A stretch of DNA of 64,000 nt from Pomphorhynchus laevis (GCA_012934845.2 WNNJ02001290.1:124001-188000); one strand, 5' to 3'; counted from the stretch's first letter, positions 11,171 to 22,677 are shown. Numbers and translations: made by a program. Notes: generated from the sequence alone by a model not told the origin.

Positions 11171-11712
11171 AAAAGGCCGCTTACAAGTCCACTGAAATAA
11201 ACAAAAAAATAAAAGCGAGGTTAGGCTGGCAACGAAGTTTAAGGGGAAGAGAATTCCAAATGAGGCATTGAAATTAGACAAGAACGCAGGCCAAAGTTTG
11301 TTTAATGACGAGGAATGTGTGGCAGGAACTGATTGTTTGAGTGAAGTGCTCTGGAGGACGAATGCTCAGTACCGTGCGATTTTTGGTGAAATTACGAAGG
11401 CGGATAATAAAGTAAATGAAAATCGAGAACTACAGGGTAATATCAAATTCGATTATGTACATTGAGTCAATGAAGGTTGATAAGTTTATTGGAGATAAGA
11501 TGAAAACGCAGACATCGAATACAGAAGGGCGGTAAAACAATATTGGGAGTTTGAGAAAAGTGAAATGCAATAATCAAGACAATGTAGCAGAAGGGTGAAC
11601 ATTAGAGTGTTGGAAATGGAAAAATTGGTAGTTTCTCAAATGCGACGAATGCCACGGAGAATAGGATAACAGAAACGAACCTTTTTTAATGAAAATGATA
11701 AGAACGAGATAG
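11171..11712 (+). pseudogene. Charged coiled-coil-like coding remnant upstream of LINE ORF1
   Basis: 11268-11465 is open for 65 codons. It is rich in Glu, Lys and Asn, and the same character continues in shifted frames to about 11640 (EYRRAVKQYWEFEKSEM, LEMEKLVVSQMRRM). It sits directly before the ORF1 of the LINE and could be that element's 5' end or an older gag-like ORF. No domain is recognised. Confidence 0.3.
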
Positions 11713-12991
11713 ATGAGTCAAGAGAAAAAAATGTGCACAAGTGAAAACGGTTATTTCGTGTCGGAGCATCAAAGCTCCTATGGAAATGTGCCTGTAATCA
11801 ACGATTTCGCTGGAATTACAAATGTTAAAGGTAAAGAGTACCTTCTCCTACATCTTTCCCTTCGGACTTGCAGGTTAGTCAATTTAATAAGAACTATGTT
11901 ACTGACTCGGGGGAGCTCCCCCGATACCGAAACTAAAAAATTTAGCAATCATTAATTCAGTTATGCCAATTGAAAAGCATAAGCTTTTCAATGTTTTTTT
12001 TACGTAGCTTCGTCCAGAACTACTCTGGAAGAGTAGTATTCAATTCGGTCCGATCATTCGTTAATCAACTAAAAGTCTCATTTTCGTCACATGAACTAAT
12101 GGATGCTTATGAGTCATTTTTCAATAATAATCTGTCCCATCTGGGATCTCTAACGCTAAAGCCCCTACAGGCAACTGTTAAGATTTCTAATTACCCTCCT
12201 TATTTGGAGGAAAAAGATCTGGTTCTCTTACGGGACACGTTCAAGTTGAGTTCAGTCCGCGGATTCAAATCTAAAACAGGAGAATCCTTACCTGTTGCGT
12301 TCTGCGGTACGGACTTAAACAACGCTGATATTTTGTCACGGAATGCAGTCAACCCCTTTATGGGGTATAATCTCAGATTCAATTTGGTTGATCAAGATTG
12401 CTTCACATTTACTTATTGTAACTCCTGCCACTGCTGGGGGCACTGGGCATCCTCCTGTACGCGGGAGAAATTGTGCGGAGTATGCGCCAAATCATCCTGT
12501 ATCGCTTTGTCAAAGGGGAGAGGTGCGTAGCTCCCCCAGTCTGTACTAATTGTGGTGAGGACCACCCCGCGTAGTCACGTCGTTGTCGTATTTTCAAAGA
12601 ATATAAAATGAAATATGCAGTCTCGGCTCCCCCAACTGGAAGAAGTTTTGCTGCTGTTGCCGCGCAGCCATCGGAAAGAATGTCCAACATGGATATTTTG
12701 CACTTGCTGGACAACAACAGGAAGAATACATTCTCTCAAATACAGCAGTGGCTAGCACCCCTCCTTGGGGCGTTCCTAAGTTCTCCCTCAGTTCCGTTGC
12801 AATCGGAGAAAGATTGTCCGAAATCAAAGAAAATGGGTGGATCAGCAAGATCGGTTCCACCCCTCAAGGTTGGCAAGCTGATAAAAGAGAAAGGCGCCTC
12901 AAAGGGAAATGAAGATACTGCCCTGGGGGTTACGATTCTGGATGGGGCTAGTGGCGGGAGGGGCGACCTTCCCGCACCTAGCTCTGTCTAG
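11713..12991 (+). pseudogene. LINE ORF1, zinc-knuckle nucleocapsid-like, frameshifted
   Basis: The gag-like ORF1 is split over three frames: 11713-11955, then a short bridge around 11920-11990, then 11970-12530, then 12608-12991. Comparison with the ORF1 at 22678 shows the parts are collinear. Three cysteine knuckles are visible: CNSCHCWGHWASSC, CGVCAKSSC, and CTNCGEDHP followed by a stop codon (TAG) where tryptophan is expected, then SRRC. ORF1 proteins of this type bind the element RNA. With at least three frameshifts or stops this copy cannot make the full protein. Confidence 0.75.
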
Positions 12992-13023
12992 GTTGAATTC
13001 CCCCGTCCAACTTGTCTAACACA

Positions 13024-15480
13024 ATGGTGAGTAAGTCTGAGCCTTTTTCACTGAATATTCTTCAGTGGAATTCGGGAGGTGCTTCTGCCCTTAGACTTTT
13101 ATCTGGTAGAGATGCAGATGTTATAGTCCTTCAGGAGACGCGGTATATCCGTATCCCCCATGACATTACTCGATTTATCCCTCAGCATATATACACCCAC
13201 TTCATTCCGTATATAACGCCTCCTCACTCCTCTTCATATCAAGGTCTTTTAACCTTATTTAAATGCTCCTTAAGATCTTCCCTCCTTCTTAACCATTCTT
13301 GTTCTGCCCTATCTTGTCTAGCTATATCACTTCGTAAGAACGGTAAATGTATCAGCATAGCCAATATTTATATACGCCCAGGAGAAATTCACAAGAACCG
13401 TGACCTCCTGGATCGTTTATTGGATAGCGGCTATGACATGTTACTTGGTGATTTCAACGACAGAACTGGTCGTTGGATTAATGCAGCAAACCGCAGAGCC
13501 AGGAACGACTATCTTATTCACAAACCACCATCCCCCACCTTTCATTGCTCAACAACTAATTCACTCCTCGACATATTACTGCTACATAAGAAGTGGTTGT
13601 TAAAACCCTTCTGTACTGAGCAGTCGCGCCAACAACAGACCACCTCTCATGACCTAATTCGTTGGCGATTAGAGGAAGATACGTTGCTGAGGAGAAGGTT
13701 CCACTTTGATCCCGTCAGGGTGGCCTTCTTTCAGGCAGCTATCCAACTATTCCCCCGAATTGGGAATGAGAGTTTGACCAAATTTAATACTTACCTCTCT
13801 TCGCAAGCTACTGCGATACTATCGACTACCTATAAAGGTCGCATATACAATCCCACTCCAACAAAACTCAAGGTCCTAGCTAAAATGCTATATCTTCCTA
13901 CTCTCTCTGTTTTCGCCAGACAAGCCCTCTCGAATGAATACTGGAGCACTAGATATAGGTTCCAGTTGAGTAGGGATAAGGCAAGCATTTCTCGCCTTAG
14001 CCCTTCTCAGTCTTCCTTCTGGAAGATACTCAAGAAGGAGAAGTTTGTCTGTTGGAAGGATAGAGCATTAGGTTGGATTGATAGAATAGACCTTGATAAA
14101 GTTTTGGAGGAGTCACTATCCCTTCACAATTATGGAGCCACTCATTCACCCCAACCAATCCCGCCTTGGTGTGACTTCAGGAGTAGGGACTTATATGTTA
14201 CAGATATTTTTAACTCATGGGGGCCACTCCCGGGCACCTCCAGAACCCATGCGCCACTATCCACTCGTGTCTGTCAGCTTTTAATAGACAGTCAGAGAAA
14301 GGAAGTCGCCATAACAATGCTATTAGCCTCCCCTTCCGACATTGCTAACATAAATATTAGCCGTCGAGTATTTTTACCTAAAAAGAAGTCGATTACATGT
14401 CCCAAAGATCCGCGGCCTATTTCAATTCAAAACTCCCTCATCTCCATTTACGAAAAAGCGCTTGCGCGTAAAATCCGCGACCATCTAAATAGGCAAAATT
14501 TAATCCCACCAGGTTTTCATGGGTACGTAAAAGATCGCTCGGTCTATTCAGCAATAGGTGAAGTGCAACAGTTTTGTCAGGATAACAGTCATCAGCTTGC
14601 TGTGGCTGTCTTTCTTGATTTTTCGGCTGCATTTGACCGCATTTCCATTCCTTTTGTTATCACTTCTCTCAGGTCCCTCGGGTTGCCTGCGAGAATTGTT
14701 AACAGGGTGGAAATATTGCTGTACTCCAAGCGATTCTTCTATGAAGACGACCCTGATGCACGTCAGTTCTATCCTATTACGGGTGTGCCTCAAGGCTCCC
14801 CACTTTCTCCAATCTTGTATCTTGCTGCCTCCATTGAACTATACAAAAAATTCAAACGCGATCAACATATTGTGGTATATGCTGATGATACCACAGCCCT
14901 GTTCTCTGGACGCAGGTGCAAAGATGTAGTCTCTGACATCAGCCATTTCTTTACAAGATTAAAAGATCAGCTGCCCATTTCCAATCTTGTTTTAAACTCC
15001 TCCAAATCGCAGGTGGTTGTCTTTAATGGCGCCCCTGTGACAAAGAAAAAACTCAAGAGATTAGCACTCTCAGCTCTATCTTCCATCCTGACTAATCAAC
15101 CACTCCCTACCTTCACAAATCGAGTAAAATACCTGGGATTCACCATTACGGTGAGCTGGTCAGCGAAAGCTGACCTGGATAGACTAAAACGTATCCTGAA
15201 GAGAGCTAGATGGGCCCTGAAACGGGCCCAACATCTGTCATTGAAAGAGAAATCCCAAGTGCGCCTCTGGGGTACTTGGGCTATCTCGGGATTAGTTTTC
15301 TTTTCAAGAGGACGTCCCCCAGAACAAAGACTAAGGTTTCTCAAGCTCCTCGTCTCGCGTTTACCCAGCATAGTCCGCACCGACTGGACTCTTCGGGGGG
15401 GGGTGAAAGACCCCGGGTGGTTCAGTCGCAAGGCGGCGTGTTGGATTGGTTGGGGGGGGCTCAGATCCCCATGGATTTGA
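13024..15480 (+). CDS. LINE ORF2: endonuclease-reverse transcriptase
   Basis: Open for 818 codons from ATG 13024; the frame extends upstream without an ATG. The N-terminal apurinic-type endonuclease shows LQWNSGGAS near residue 14, VLQETR near 36, GDFND at about 142-146 and SHD near 208. The reverse transcriptase has PRPISIQN near 463, FLDFSAAFD at 530-538, GVPQGSPLSP from 587 and the catalytic YADD at 619-622. About 195 residues follow, with no RNase H motif. All catalytic residues I can check are present, so the enzyme may have been active recently, although ORF1 next to it is broken. The C-terminal 30 codons run through two G-rich tracts (15395-15460) that could hide indels. Confidence 0.9.
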   Translation: MVSKSEPFSLNILQWNSGGASALRLLSGRDADVIVLQETRYIRIPHDITRFIPQHIYTHFIPYITPPHSSSYQGLLTLFKCSLRSSLLLNHSCSALSCLAISLRKNGKCISIANIYIRPGEIHKNRDLLDRLLDSGYDMLLGDFNDRTGRWINAANRRARNDYLIHKPPSPTFHCSTTNSLLDILLLHKKWLLKPFCTEQSRQQQTTSHDLIRWRLEEDTLLRRRFHFDPVRVAFFQAAIQLFPRIGNESLTKFNTYLSSQATAILSTTYKGRIYNPTPTKLKVLAKMLYLPTLSVFARQALSNEYWSTRYRFQLSRDKASISRLSPSQSSFWKILKKEKFVCWKDRALGWIDRIDLDKVLEESLSLHNYGATHSPQPIPPWCDFRSRDLYVTDIFNSWGPLPGTSRTHAPLSTRVCQLLIDSQRKEVAITMLLASPSDIANINISRRVFLPKKKSITCPKDPRPISIQNSLISIYEKALARKIRDHLNRQNLIPPGFHGYVKDRSVYSAIGEVQQFCQDNSHQLAVAVFLDFSAAFDRISIPFVITSLRSLGLPARIVNRVEILLYSKRFFYEDDPDARQFYPITGVPQGSPLSPILYLAASIELYKKFKRDQHIVVYADDTTALFSGRRCKDVVSDISHFFTRLKDQLPISNLVLNSSKSQVVVFNGAPVTKKKLKRLALSALSSILTNQPLPTFTNRVKYLGFTITVSWSAKADLDRLKRILKRARWALKRAQHLSLKEKSQVRLWGTWAISGLVFFSRGRPPEQRLRFLKLLVSRLPSIVRTDWTLRGGVKDPGWFSRKAACWIGWGGLRSPWI

Positions 15481-15632
15481 GGCTATAATTCTGAAGAAAA
15501 CGGGCTTGCATTTGAAGAGTGTCAATTACCTATGAAGAAGATTTAGACTGTAACTGTATCATTGTATTTATTCTATTTATTTATCCTGCATGTTATTTAT
15601 TATTAATAAAATCTATTATTATTAGATAGATG

Positions 15633-16572
15633 AGTCTATAATTACTCTGAAAAATGTTTGTGAATCACACAAAGAGAACATATTTTTGTTCTCTTTTGTT
15701 CTCTATTTTTATAGTGTAAAAAATGACAGCGGTTTGAAAATACAAAAAATTCATAAATATTATAACGAAAGCATAATACGTCACAGAAAGAATAACTAAT
15801 TAATGAATTAGATCAGGTAGCTAAGTCTACGTATATTAAATTATTTATAAATTGAATATAAGAACAAATAAAAATAAAATATAATATAATAATTGTAATA
15901 TAAATATAATATAATAATATAAATATAATATAATTGAATATAAGAACAAATAAAAATAAGATATAATATAATTTATATCAAGTTAACATTTAAAATTGAA
16001 ATTTAAAATAAAAATTAATGCTTATGAATTGACTAATAAATAATAGACTATGTATAAGAATAAGGATTAGAGGTCATTAGTATTTGAGGTCGTTTACTCA
16101 AAATAAAGATGAAAGCTCATAAGTATTAGAAGTCTCCAAATTTTGAGATTTCAGCAAAAATATACAAATTGATTTACAAATATACTATATTGATTTCTCT
16201 TACATGCGTTGATAATCATTAATGTTTTTAATGATTAAAGATTAGCAACAGAATTATTCAATTTTAAAACTTAAAATTGAAATTTTAAATAAAAGTCAAA
16301 TTTTATGAATTGACTAATAATAAAATAAATAACAGACATTGTATCAGAAATAGGATTAGAAGTCATCAGGAGGAAGTGCTATTTATCAGGTTTCGGCCCA
16401 TATAACGAGGGAGACAAATGTTCTGATCAGTTAAACTTACATAATAGTTTCATAGCATATTTTATATAAAATTTTATTATATTAGATATTTTATTATAAA
16501 CAAATTTAATTTGAATAATTAATTTTGATAAACTTGATTCATATGTTATATGTTATAATCTATATAAAGATT
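15633..16572. other. AT-rich region with two PLE 3'-end fragments
   Basis: Non-coding. 15975-16085 and 16255-16415 each contain the plus-strand PLE tail motif set (GAATTGACTAATAA, TATCAGAA-AGGATTAGA, GTCATCAGGAGG, TTTCGGCCC). They represent two further partial copies in the same orientation as the one at 16930. The rest is A/T repeats. Confidence 0.6.
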
Positions 16573-17647
16573 ATGTTTATAATCTCCATAGAGATGATAT
16601 ATTTATTATATTTTATATGGATTTTAATTATTATCTTATATGGATTTTTAGTATAAAATCGACGGGTTAAAAATAGTAGGTGATAATAATAAATGAGTGT
16701 TCTTTAATCACAAATATTTAATCGTAAAATTTAAAATATATTGTTTCGAATAATTTAAAATTATTAATTAATTTAATTTAATTTCGAAAAAAATAAAACA
16801 AAAAAAATAATTAATTTCTTCAAGACGAATAGAAGAAATCAGATCATCTACCTGAGTCCACGTATTTTATACCTTATATAAAAATAAATAATAAATAATT
16901 ATATAATATTTTATAATTTATATTTATATTAAGTTAAAATAAAAAATTGAAATTTTAAATAAAAGTCAATTTATATGAATTGACTAATAAATAACAGAAA
17001 ATGTATCAGAATAAGGATTAGATGTCATCAGGAGAAACTGCAATGTAATTTGGTATCGGCCCTGTTGCTCGACCCAACATATCAAAAGGACAAAATACAT
17101 TCTAATGGCGTATTTCCTCTGATGAAATTTGTAAAATTGTCTGTTATTCATAAAAATAATATGCGTTATCTTCTTATCTACGAATTAATTAGATAGAATT
17201 AGTTCACTAATTCTATCTAATTAGTGAACTAATTAATTTTAATCAAGTTAAAATTTAAAATTGAGATTTAAAATAAAATTAATCGATTAAAGGTTAAAAA
17301 TTAATAGTTCAATTTATATCAATACAATTCTTGCATATAATTTGATTAAAAAATAAGTGTAATTTATAATATAACTATACGAAATGTATGTACAATTCAT
17401 GGATTCACATCTTTAAATTTCAGAAGATCCATTTGCTGCATACTAGCAATATTGAACAAGAAAGTATTCAATATGAATTAAATATTAATTATAAGAATTT
17501 AAAAATTTTACTTGATTTTAATTATTATTACAATGATGCCAGTGATGTATGTCTATAGCTATTAATGTGCCCTAATGTTAAGATTTCATAAAAAATAATT
17601 AAAATATTTATATCCAAAAATATTGAATAGTTTGCATTTAAAATTAT
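16573..17647 (-). repeat. Right arm of 1.07-kb inverted repeat
   Basis: Inverted partner of 6727-7800. Differences seen by eye are single-base changes and short A/T indels. The outer end adjoins GGTCATCAGAAGG, itself a PLE-tail-like motif (17648-17690), whereas the left arm's outer neighbour differs. No clear target-site duplication is visible. Confidence 0.85.
16850..17140 (+). mobile_element. Penelope-like element 3' end (fragment)
   Basis: Plus-strand counterpart of 7240-7560 within the right arm. The last coding codons can be aligned to the PLE at 62461-62520: GAATTGACTAATAA for ELANQ, then MYQN. The 3' UTR blocks TCATCAGGAG, TATCGGCCC and CGACCCAACATA follow. The GIY-YIG domain is not present. 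Confidence 0.6.
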
Positions 17648-17753
17648 AGGTCATCAGAAGGATTTGATATGTTATCTGGTATTAATAAACAGGTGATGTA
17701 ATATTCACTGCAATATTATCAATTTTCGATATGTATATGATCAGACAAAGCGT

Positions 17754-18293
17754 ATGCCTTCAATATTGGATCTAAGAAATAAAATGTACAAGAAATTTAT
17801 ACTCACTTGCATGGCCTGCTCAATGTGTGTTTTTGCTTACATCTGTGGTACAGCATTGCTTATTGTTTTTCTCGTATGTCAATTAATTAGTGGTCGAAAT
17901 GTTCACAAATTCCTACCGAATCTGATGTTGACAAGTTCTGCCATTGCAGCAAACATTGGACCGTTAATATTCACTATTTTACATGAAAGTGTATCAGGCA
18001 AGTTCTCGTTTAATAGACAACACGCAACCAAAGACCTCAGCATCATACCGGCATTGGTGTTAACATTTTTAATTATCCTTGACTTGATAAAATACCGGAA
18101 AATACATGACTATGAGTATATAACTAAGATCTACGCTTATACAATCACAAAAAGGATTTACTGTCTATTGATGTTCACCATAAGCGTTGCGTGCACATGT
18201 TGCTGTTGTTTTCAAATATCCCGGGTAAACAACGTACTAATCCTCGCCAAGTTATTTAACGTTATTTTGACGTTCAAGCACATAAATAAGTAA
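17754..18293 (+). CDS. Four-span membrane protein, unassigned
   Basis: ATG 17754 to TAA, 179 codons. Four hydrophobic segments are visible at about residues 15-45, 52-75, 92-113 and 133-158. The last includes an unusual run, ACTCCCCFQ-like, with four consecutive cysteines. There is no signal peptide before the first segment and no family match that I can name. It begins about 100 bp outside the right arm of the inverted repeat, mirroring the membrane ORF at 5776-6471 on the other side. Whether the two are halves of one interrupted gene is open. Confidence 0.45.
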   Translation: MPSILDLRNKMYKKFILTCMACSMCVFAYICGTALLIVFLVCQLISGRNVHKFLPNLMLTSSAIAANIGPLIFTILHESVSGKFSFNRQHATKDLSIIPALVLTFLIILDLIKYRKIHDYEYITKIYAYTITKRIYCLLMFTISVACTCCCCFQISRVNNVLILAKLFNVILTFKHINK

Positions 18294-18869
18294 TAGCTCA
18301 GTCTTTGAATTTCCATAAATATGCAATTGTGATTACTCAGACTAAATTTCCTATATTTTATTTTCTATTAAATATGATTGTTAAACTTATTTTCCACTTG
18401 TTTTTCCGTATCAAATGTTTTTTTTATCAAATGTCATTTTTTATTACCAAATGTAATGCAATTTTTTTATTATTAAAGATACGGAAATATATTTCAATTA
18501 AAAATTCGAAAATAAAATAATGCACGTAAAATTTTTTCAATTATTTTTAATCGTTTTCAATTTACTACAATGAAATTTCAATTTCATTGTAAACTTCAAT
18601 TTCTGTTACGTATATTTTCTTAAAACTATTTTGATAAAACCCTTCATTAAAGAGTGGTGCAAATATTACTGATTTCAGTATTCCATAAGCCGATGCCAAA
18701 ATCAGCTAAAGCTTTTGGAAACTAGATATTCATTAAAATATATTCTGCGATAATATAAAGTTATGTATATTTTGTTAAAATTATTTAAATAAATAAATCA
18801 TTCTTTTAAATTACAAGCATAATTATAGGTAATATATCAAGTACATCGCAAAAATTGAGTAAACATTAT
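18294..18869. other. AT-rich spacer
   Basis: A hydrophobic 71-codon frame at 18305-18520 is composed of Phe/Ile/Lys codons typical of A/T-rich noise. No supported feature. Confidence 0.55.
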
Positions 18870-18901
18870 AACTTCAAAACTACATCTTCTTTGAAGTCTT
18901 C

Positions 18902-21366
18902 TTACCTCTTCATGGCCTCAGATTTAGGGGGATCTGAGCCCCCCCCCAACCGATCCAACACACCGCTTTCCGACTGAACCACCGGGGGTCTTTCCCCCCG
19001 AAGGATCCAATCATCGCGGACTATGCTGGGTAAACGAGAAACGAGAAGCTTAAGAAACCTTAGCCTTTGCTCAGGGTAACATCCTCTCGAAAAGAAGACT
19101 AATACCGAGATAGCCCAGGTAACCCAAAGGCGCACCTGGGTTTTCCCTTTCAATGACAGATGCTGAGCCCGTTTCAGAGCCCACCTAGCTCTCTTCAGGA
19201 TACGTTTGAGTCTATCTAGGTCAGCTTTCGCCGACAAGTTCACCGAAACTGTGAATCCCAGGTATTTTACTCAACTTGTGAAGGTGGGGAGTGGTTCATA
19301 GGCAAAAATAGAGGAGAGCGCAGAGAATGCTAATCTCTTAAGTTTCTGCTTTGTTGCAGGAGTGCCATGATAGACAACCACCTGCGATTTGGAGGTGTTT
19401 AAAATAAAATTGGATTTGGGTAACTGGTCTTTAAATCTTAAAAAGAAGCGGCTGATGTCCGAGACTACGTCTTTGCACCTGCGTCCAGTGAACAGGGCTG
19501 TGGTGTCATTAGCATACAACACAAGACGTTGTTCGCGTTTAAATGATTTAAATAGGTTAATGGAGGCTGTAAGGTATAAGATAGGAGAAAGTGATTATCC
19601 TTTAGGCACACCCGTAATAGTGTAGAACTGACGCGCCTCAGGGTCGTCTTCATAGTAAATTCGCTTGGTGTACAGCAGGATCCTTACCCTGTTCACAATT
19701 CTCGGAGGCAACCCGAGGGACCTGAGAGAAGAGATCACAAAGGGAATGGAGATGCGGTCAAATGCAGCAGAAAAGTCAAGGAAAACATCCACAACAAGAC
19801 GATGGCTATTATCCCGACAAAACTGCTCCACCTCACCAACTGCTGAATGGATCGAGCGACCTTTGACGAACCCATGAAAACCTGGAGTGATCAAATTACG
19901 CCTACTTAAATGGTCGCGGATTTTCCGCGCGAGCGCTTTTTCATAAATCGACACCAGAGCATTTTGAATCAAAATGGGTCGCAGATCTTTAGGACATAAG
20001 CAGGAATTTTTTAGGAATAAAAACTCTATTACTAATATTGATGCCTGCTACATCGGATGGGGAGGCTAGAAGCATTGTGACGGCCACCTCTATTCTCTAT
20101 TGGCTGTCAAAAGTTGACAGACCCGAGAAGAAAGTGAAGCGACGGATTTAGAGGTGCCCGGGAGTGGACCCCAGGAGTTAAGGATATCCGTAAAATATAG
20201 ATCCCTACTCCTGAAGTTACACCAGGGCGCGATTGGTTGAGGTGATTGAGTGGCTCCATAGTTATGAAGGGCTAGTGACTGCTCCAAAACGTTTTCAAGG
20301 CCTGTCTCACCTATCCAACCCAATGCCTTATCCTTCCAACACACAAACTTATCCTTCCTGAATAACTTACGGAAAGATGACTGAGACGGTCTAAAGTGAG
20401 CAATATTCGTCTTATTCCTACTTAGCTGGAACCTATATCTAGCGCTCCAGTATTCATTCGAGATGGCCTGTCTTGCGGAAACAGAGAGATTAGGGAGGTT
20501 AAGCAATTACGCTAGGACCTTGAGTTTCGTCGGAGTGGAATTGTATATATGACCTTTATAGGTAGTCGATAAAATCGCGGTAGCTTGCGAAAAGAGGTAG
20601 GTATTAAATTCGGTAAGACTCTTATTTCCTATTCTGGGAAAGAGTTGGATAGCCGCTTGAAAAAAGGCCACTCTGATCGGATCAAAGTGAAACCTCCTTC
20701 GAAGCAAAATATCTTCCTCAATTCTCCAACGAATTAAGTCATGAGAGGTGGACAATTGCTGACGCGACTGCTCCGTACAGAGGGGTTTTAACAACCACCT
20801 CGAGTGAAGCAGTAAAATGTCAAGGATAGAATTCGTTGACGTGCAATGAAAGGTAAGGGTCGGTGGTTTGTGAATAAGATAACCGTTCCTAGCTCTGCGA
20901 AGTTATGTGTTGAGCCAACGACTAGTTCTGTCGTTGAAATCCCAAAGTATCATGTCATAGCCGCTGTCAATAATACTACCCGGGAGGTCACGATTCTTGT
21001 CGAACTCCCTTGGATGAATGTAGACATTGGCTAGACTGAGGCGTTTACCGTTCTTAATGAGTGAAACTACCAGACAGACTGGGCTGGACATGAGTAGTTT
21101 AGCAGGAGGGAGGACTTTAAGGATCACTTAACTAAGGTCAAGGGTCCTTGAGATGAAGAGGAGTGAGGAGGGGTTATGTACGGAGTATAGTGGGAAGAGA
21201 TATGCTTAGGAATAAATCGAGTAATGTCCTGGGGGAGACGGATAGACCGCGTCTCCTGAATGATTATAACATCTGCATCTCTACCGGATAGAAGTCTAAG
21301 GGCAAAAGTACCTCCCGAATTCCACTGAAGGATATTCAGTGAAAAAGGCTTACAAGTACTCTGCAT
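18902..21366 (-). pseudogene. LINE ORF2 endonuclease-RT, multiple frameshifts
   Basis: The frame starts at 21366 with LQWNSGGTFALRLL. It continues in at least seven pieces through DFNDRTSRW (about 20915), SHDLIRWR (about 20750), FLDFSAAFDR (about 19765) and a YANDTTALF box (about 19510), where the YADD motif reads YAND. The intact copy at 13024-15480 covers every piece in order. The mutated catalytic box and the frameshifts mean it is dead. Confidence 0.8.
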
Positions 21367-21399
21367 TGTGATGGACTAATTGGATTGAGGGATTGCCTA

Positions 21400-22589
21400 C
21401 CTATACAGAGCTAGTTGCAGGAAGGTTTTCCTTCCCGCCACCAGCCCCGTCCAGGGTAGGTACTTGCCCCTGGGCAATGTCTTCATTTCCCCGATTGTTG
21501 GTATTCGCCTTTATCATCTTACCAATCTTAAGAGGGAGGATGGGATTGTCCGAAGCCCCCCTTTTTTGGAAGTCGGCACAACAGACTGAATTGGAATCGA
21601 AGGCGCCTAGAAAAGGGGCGACAGGAGAGATTGTACAAGCAGTTCAGTCTGTTTCTTTGACTCAGCTTGTCTTAGGTCAATTATCTTCATTAACTCCGCA
21701 TCGGTCATACCTCTCGAATTAGTTTGTGCCAAGGGAGCCGCTACATCAGAGTAGGATCTTATCTTTGAGGCCTGAGTGACAAATAAATTAACATACTTCT
21801 TAAAAGGGCATTTCCTGCTACAAGCAGTTTGAGGCCCATCACAGTTGTAGCATAAACAGGATGCCAAGCACTTACTCTCAGCAATCGAATCACTGCAAGA
21901 GGATGAGCCGCACACCCCACATGTATCAGGGAGGGAGCAACTGGAGGCCAAGTGCCCCCGCTTATGACACTTGATACAGTGGGGGTATGTATACTCTTCT
22001 TTACTTATGATACAAAATTGTAGATTAAATACCAGAAACGGGTTGCATACAGTTTTCTTAAGAATTTCTACCTGCCCCAAGGTAGCCGTGCCAAAGCCTA
22101 TATTGAGTGAGAAGCCATTCCTGCCCAACATGGGGCGGATGTTCGATATATTAAATGTGTTTCGTAGTAATTCGAGATCATCCTCTTCCAATGGGAGGGA
22201 AGATTATTAATTTTGATTAAGACAAGAATGGTTTTTGATTCAAATGTAGCTAAATCTGAGAATTTTTCCAAAGTACCTCCAGTAACTATCCAGAATGTCC
22301 GGGCAGGCGAAGGATATTCTTACTGAATTTTCATTGTATCGCACAGAGTTAAATAAAACTATGTTCTTTAGAGTTGATGAAAATTTACGAAGAAATATAT
22401 TAAAAAGTATAGGGGAAGTAATTCCCCCTCCCCAGGAACACCAGAAACGTTACTCACCGTTGCTCCAGTCTTAATACGACAAGATGTTACCTTATTGTCA
22501 TCTTTTTATCCTTGAGAGTCGCTGATTTCCATTGCAAAATCGTTAAAATTTGCTTCTTTTGATGCACCGAAAGCACTAACACTGCACAT
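21400..22589 (-). pseudogene. LINE ORF1 with CCHC knuckles, broken
   Basis: ATG at 22587-22589 (minus) opens MCSVSAFGASK, which an early stop ends. Later parts lie in other frames, and a 194-codon frame (22191-21607) carries CIKCHKRGHLASSC, CGVCGSSSC and CYNCDGPQTACSRKC. These three knuckles are cleaner than in the copy at 11713, although the protein is interrupted upstream. Confidence 0.75.
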
Positions 22590-22677
22590 TTTTAGCAAGT
22601 TCAGCTGTAACGCTGAGCAAAACTATATCGGTTATACAACACAAACACAAAATTATTTAAGAGTTTTATTCAGAAAA

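Larger units (their letters stand above)
11713..15632 (+). mobile_element. R1/Jockey-like LINE, best-preserved copy
   Basis: Two-ORF non-LTR retrotransposon: ORF1 with CCHC zinc knuckles, then ORF2 with endonuclease and reverse transcriptase, then a 3' UTR ending in a TTATTA/AATAAAATC tail (15590-15632). No LTRs are seen. The CCHC ORF1 and the absence of an RNase H domain after RT fit R1- or Jockey-type LINEs; the exact clade was not resolved. Four related copies or fragments lie nearby (8460-9870, 18870-22600, 22678-24010, 51316-51540) and a fifth at 56850-57190. It lies inside the 1.07-kb inverted repeat. Confidence 0.85.
18870..22600 (-). mobile_element. R1/Jockey-like LINE, broken copy
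   Basis: Minus-strand relative of the element at 11713-15632. The order on the minus strand is ORF1 (22589 to about 21400), ORF2 (21366 to 18902) and a short 3' UTR. It lacks the TTATTA tail, so the 3' end is cut near 18870. Its 5' end faces the 5' end of the copy starting at 22678. Confidence 0.8.

Noticed and set aside
6727-17647. Polinton/Maverick or other large virus-like DNA transposon
   Set aside because: No polymerase B, integrase, ATPase or capsid gene is visible between the arms; only LINEs and AT-rich DNA.
18305-18520. 71-codon hydrophobic ORF
   Set aside because: Composition is Phe/Ile/Lys/Tyr as expected from A/T-rich random DNA.
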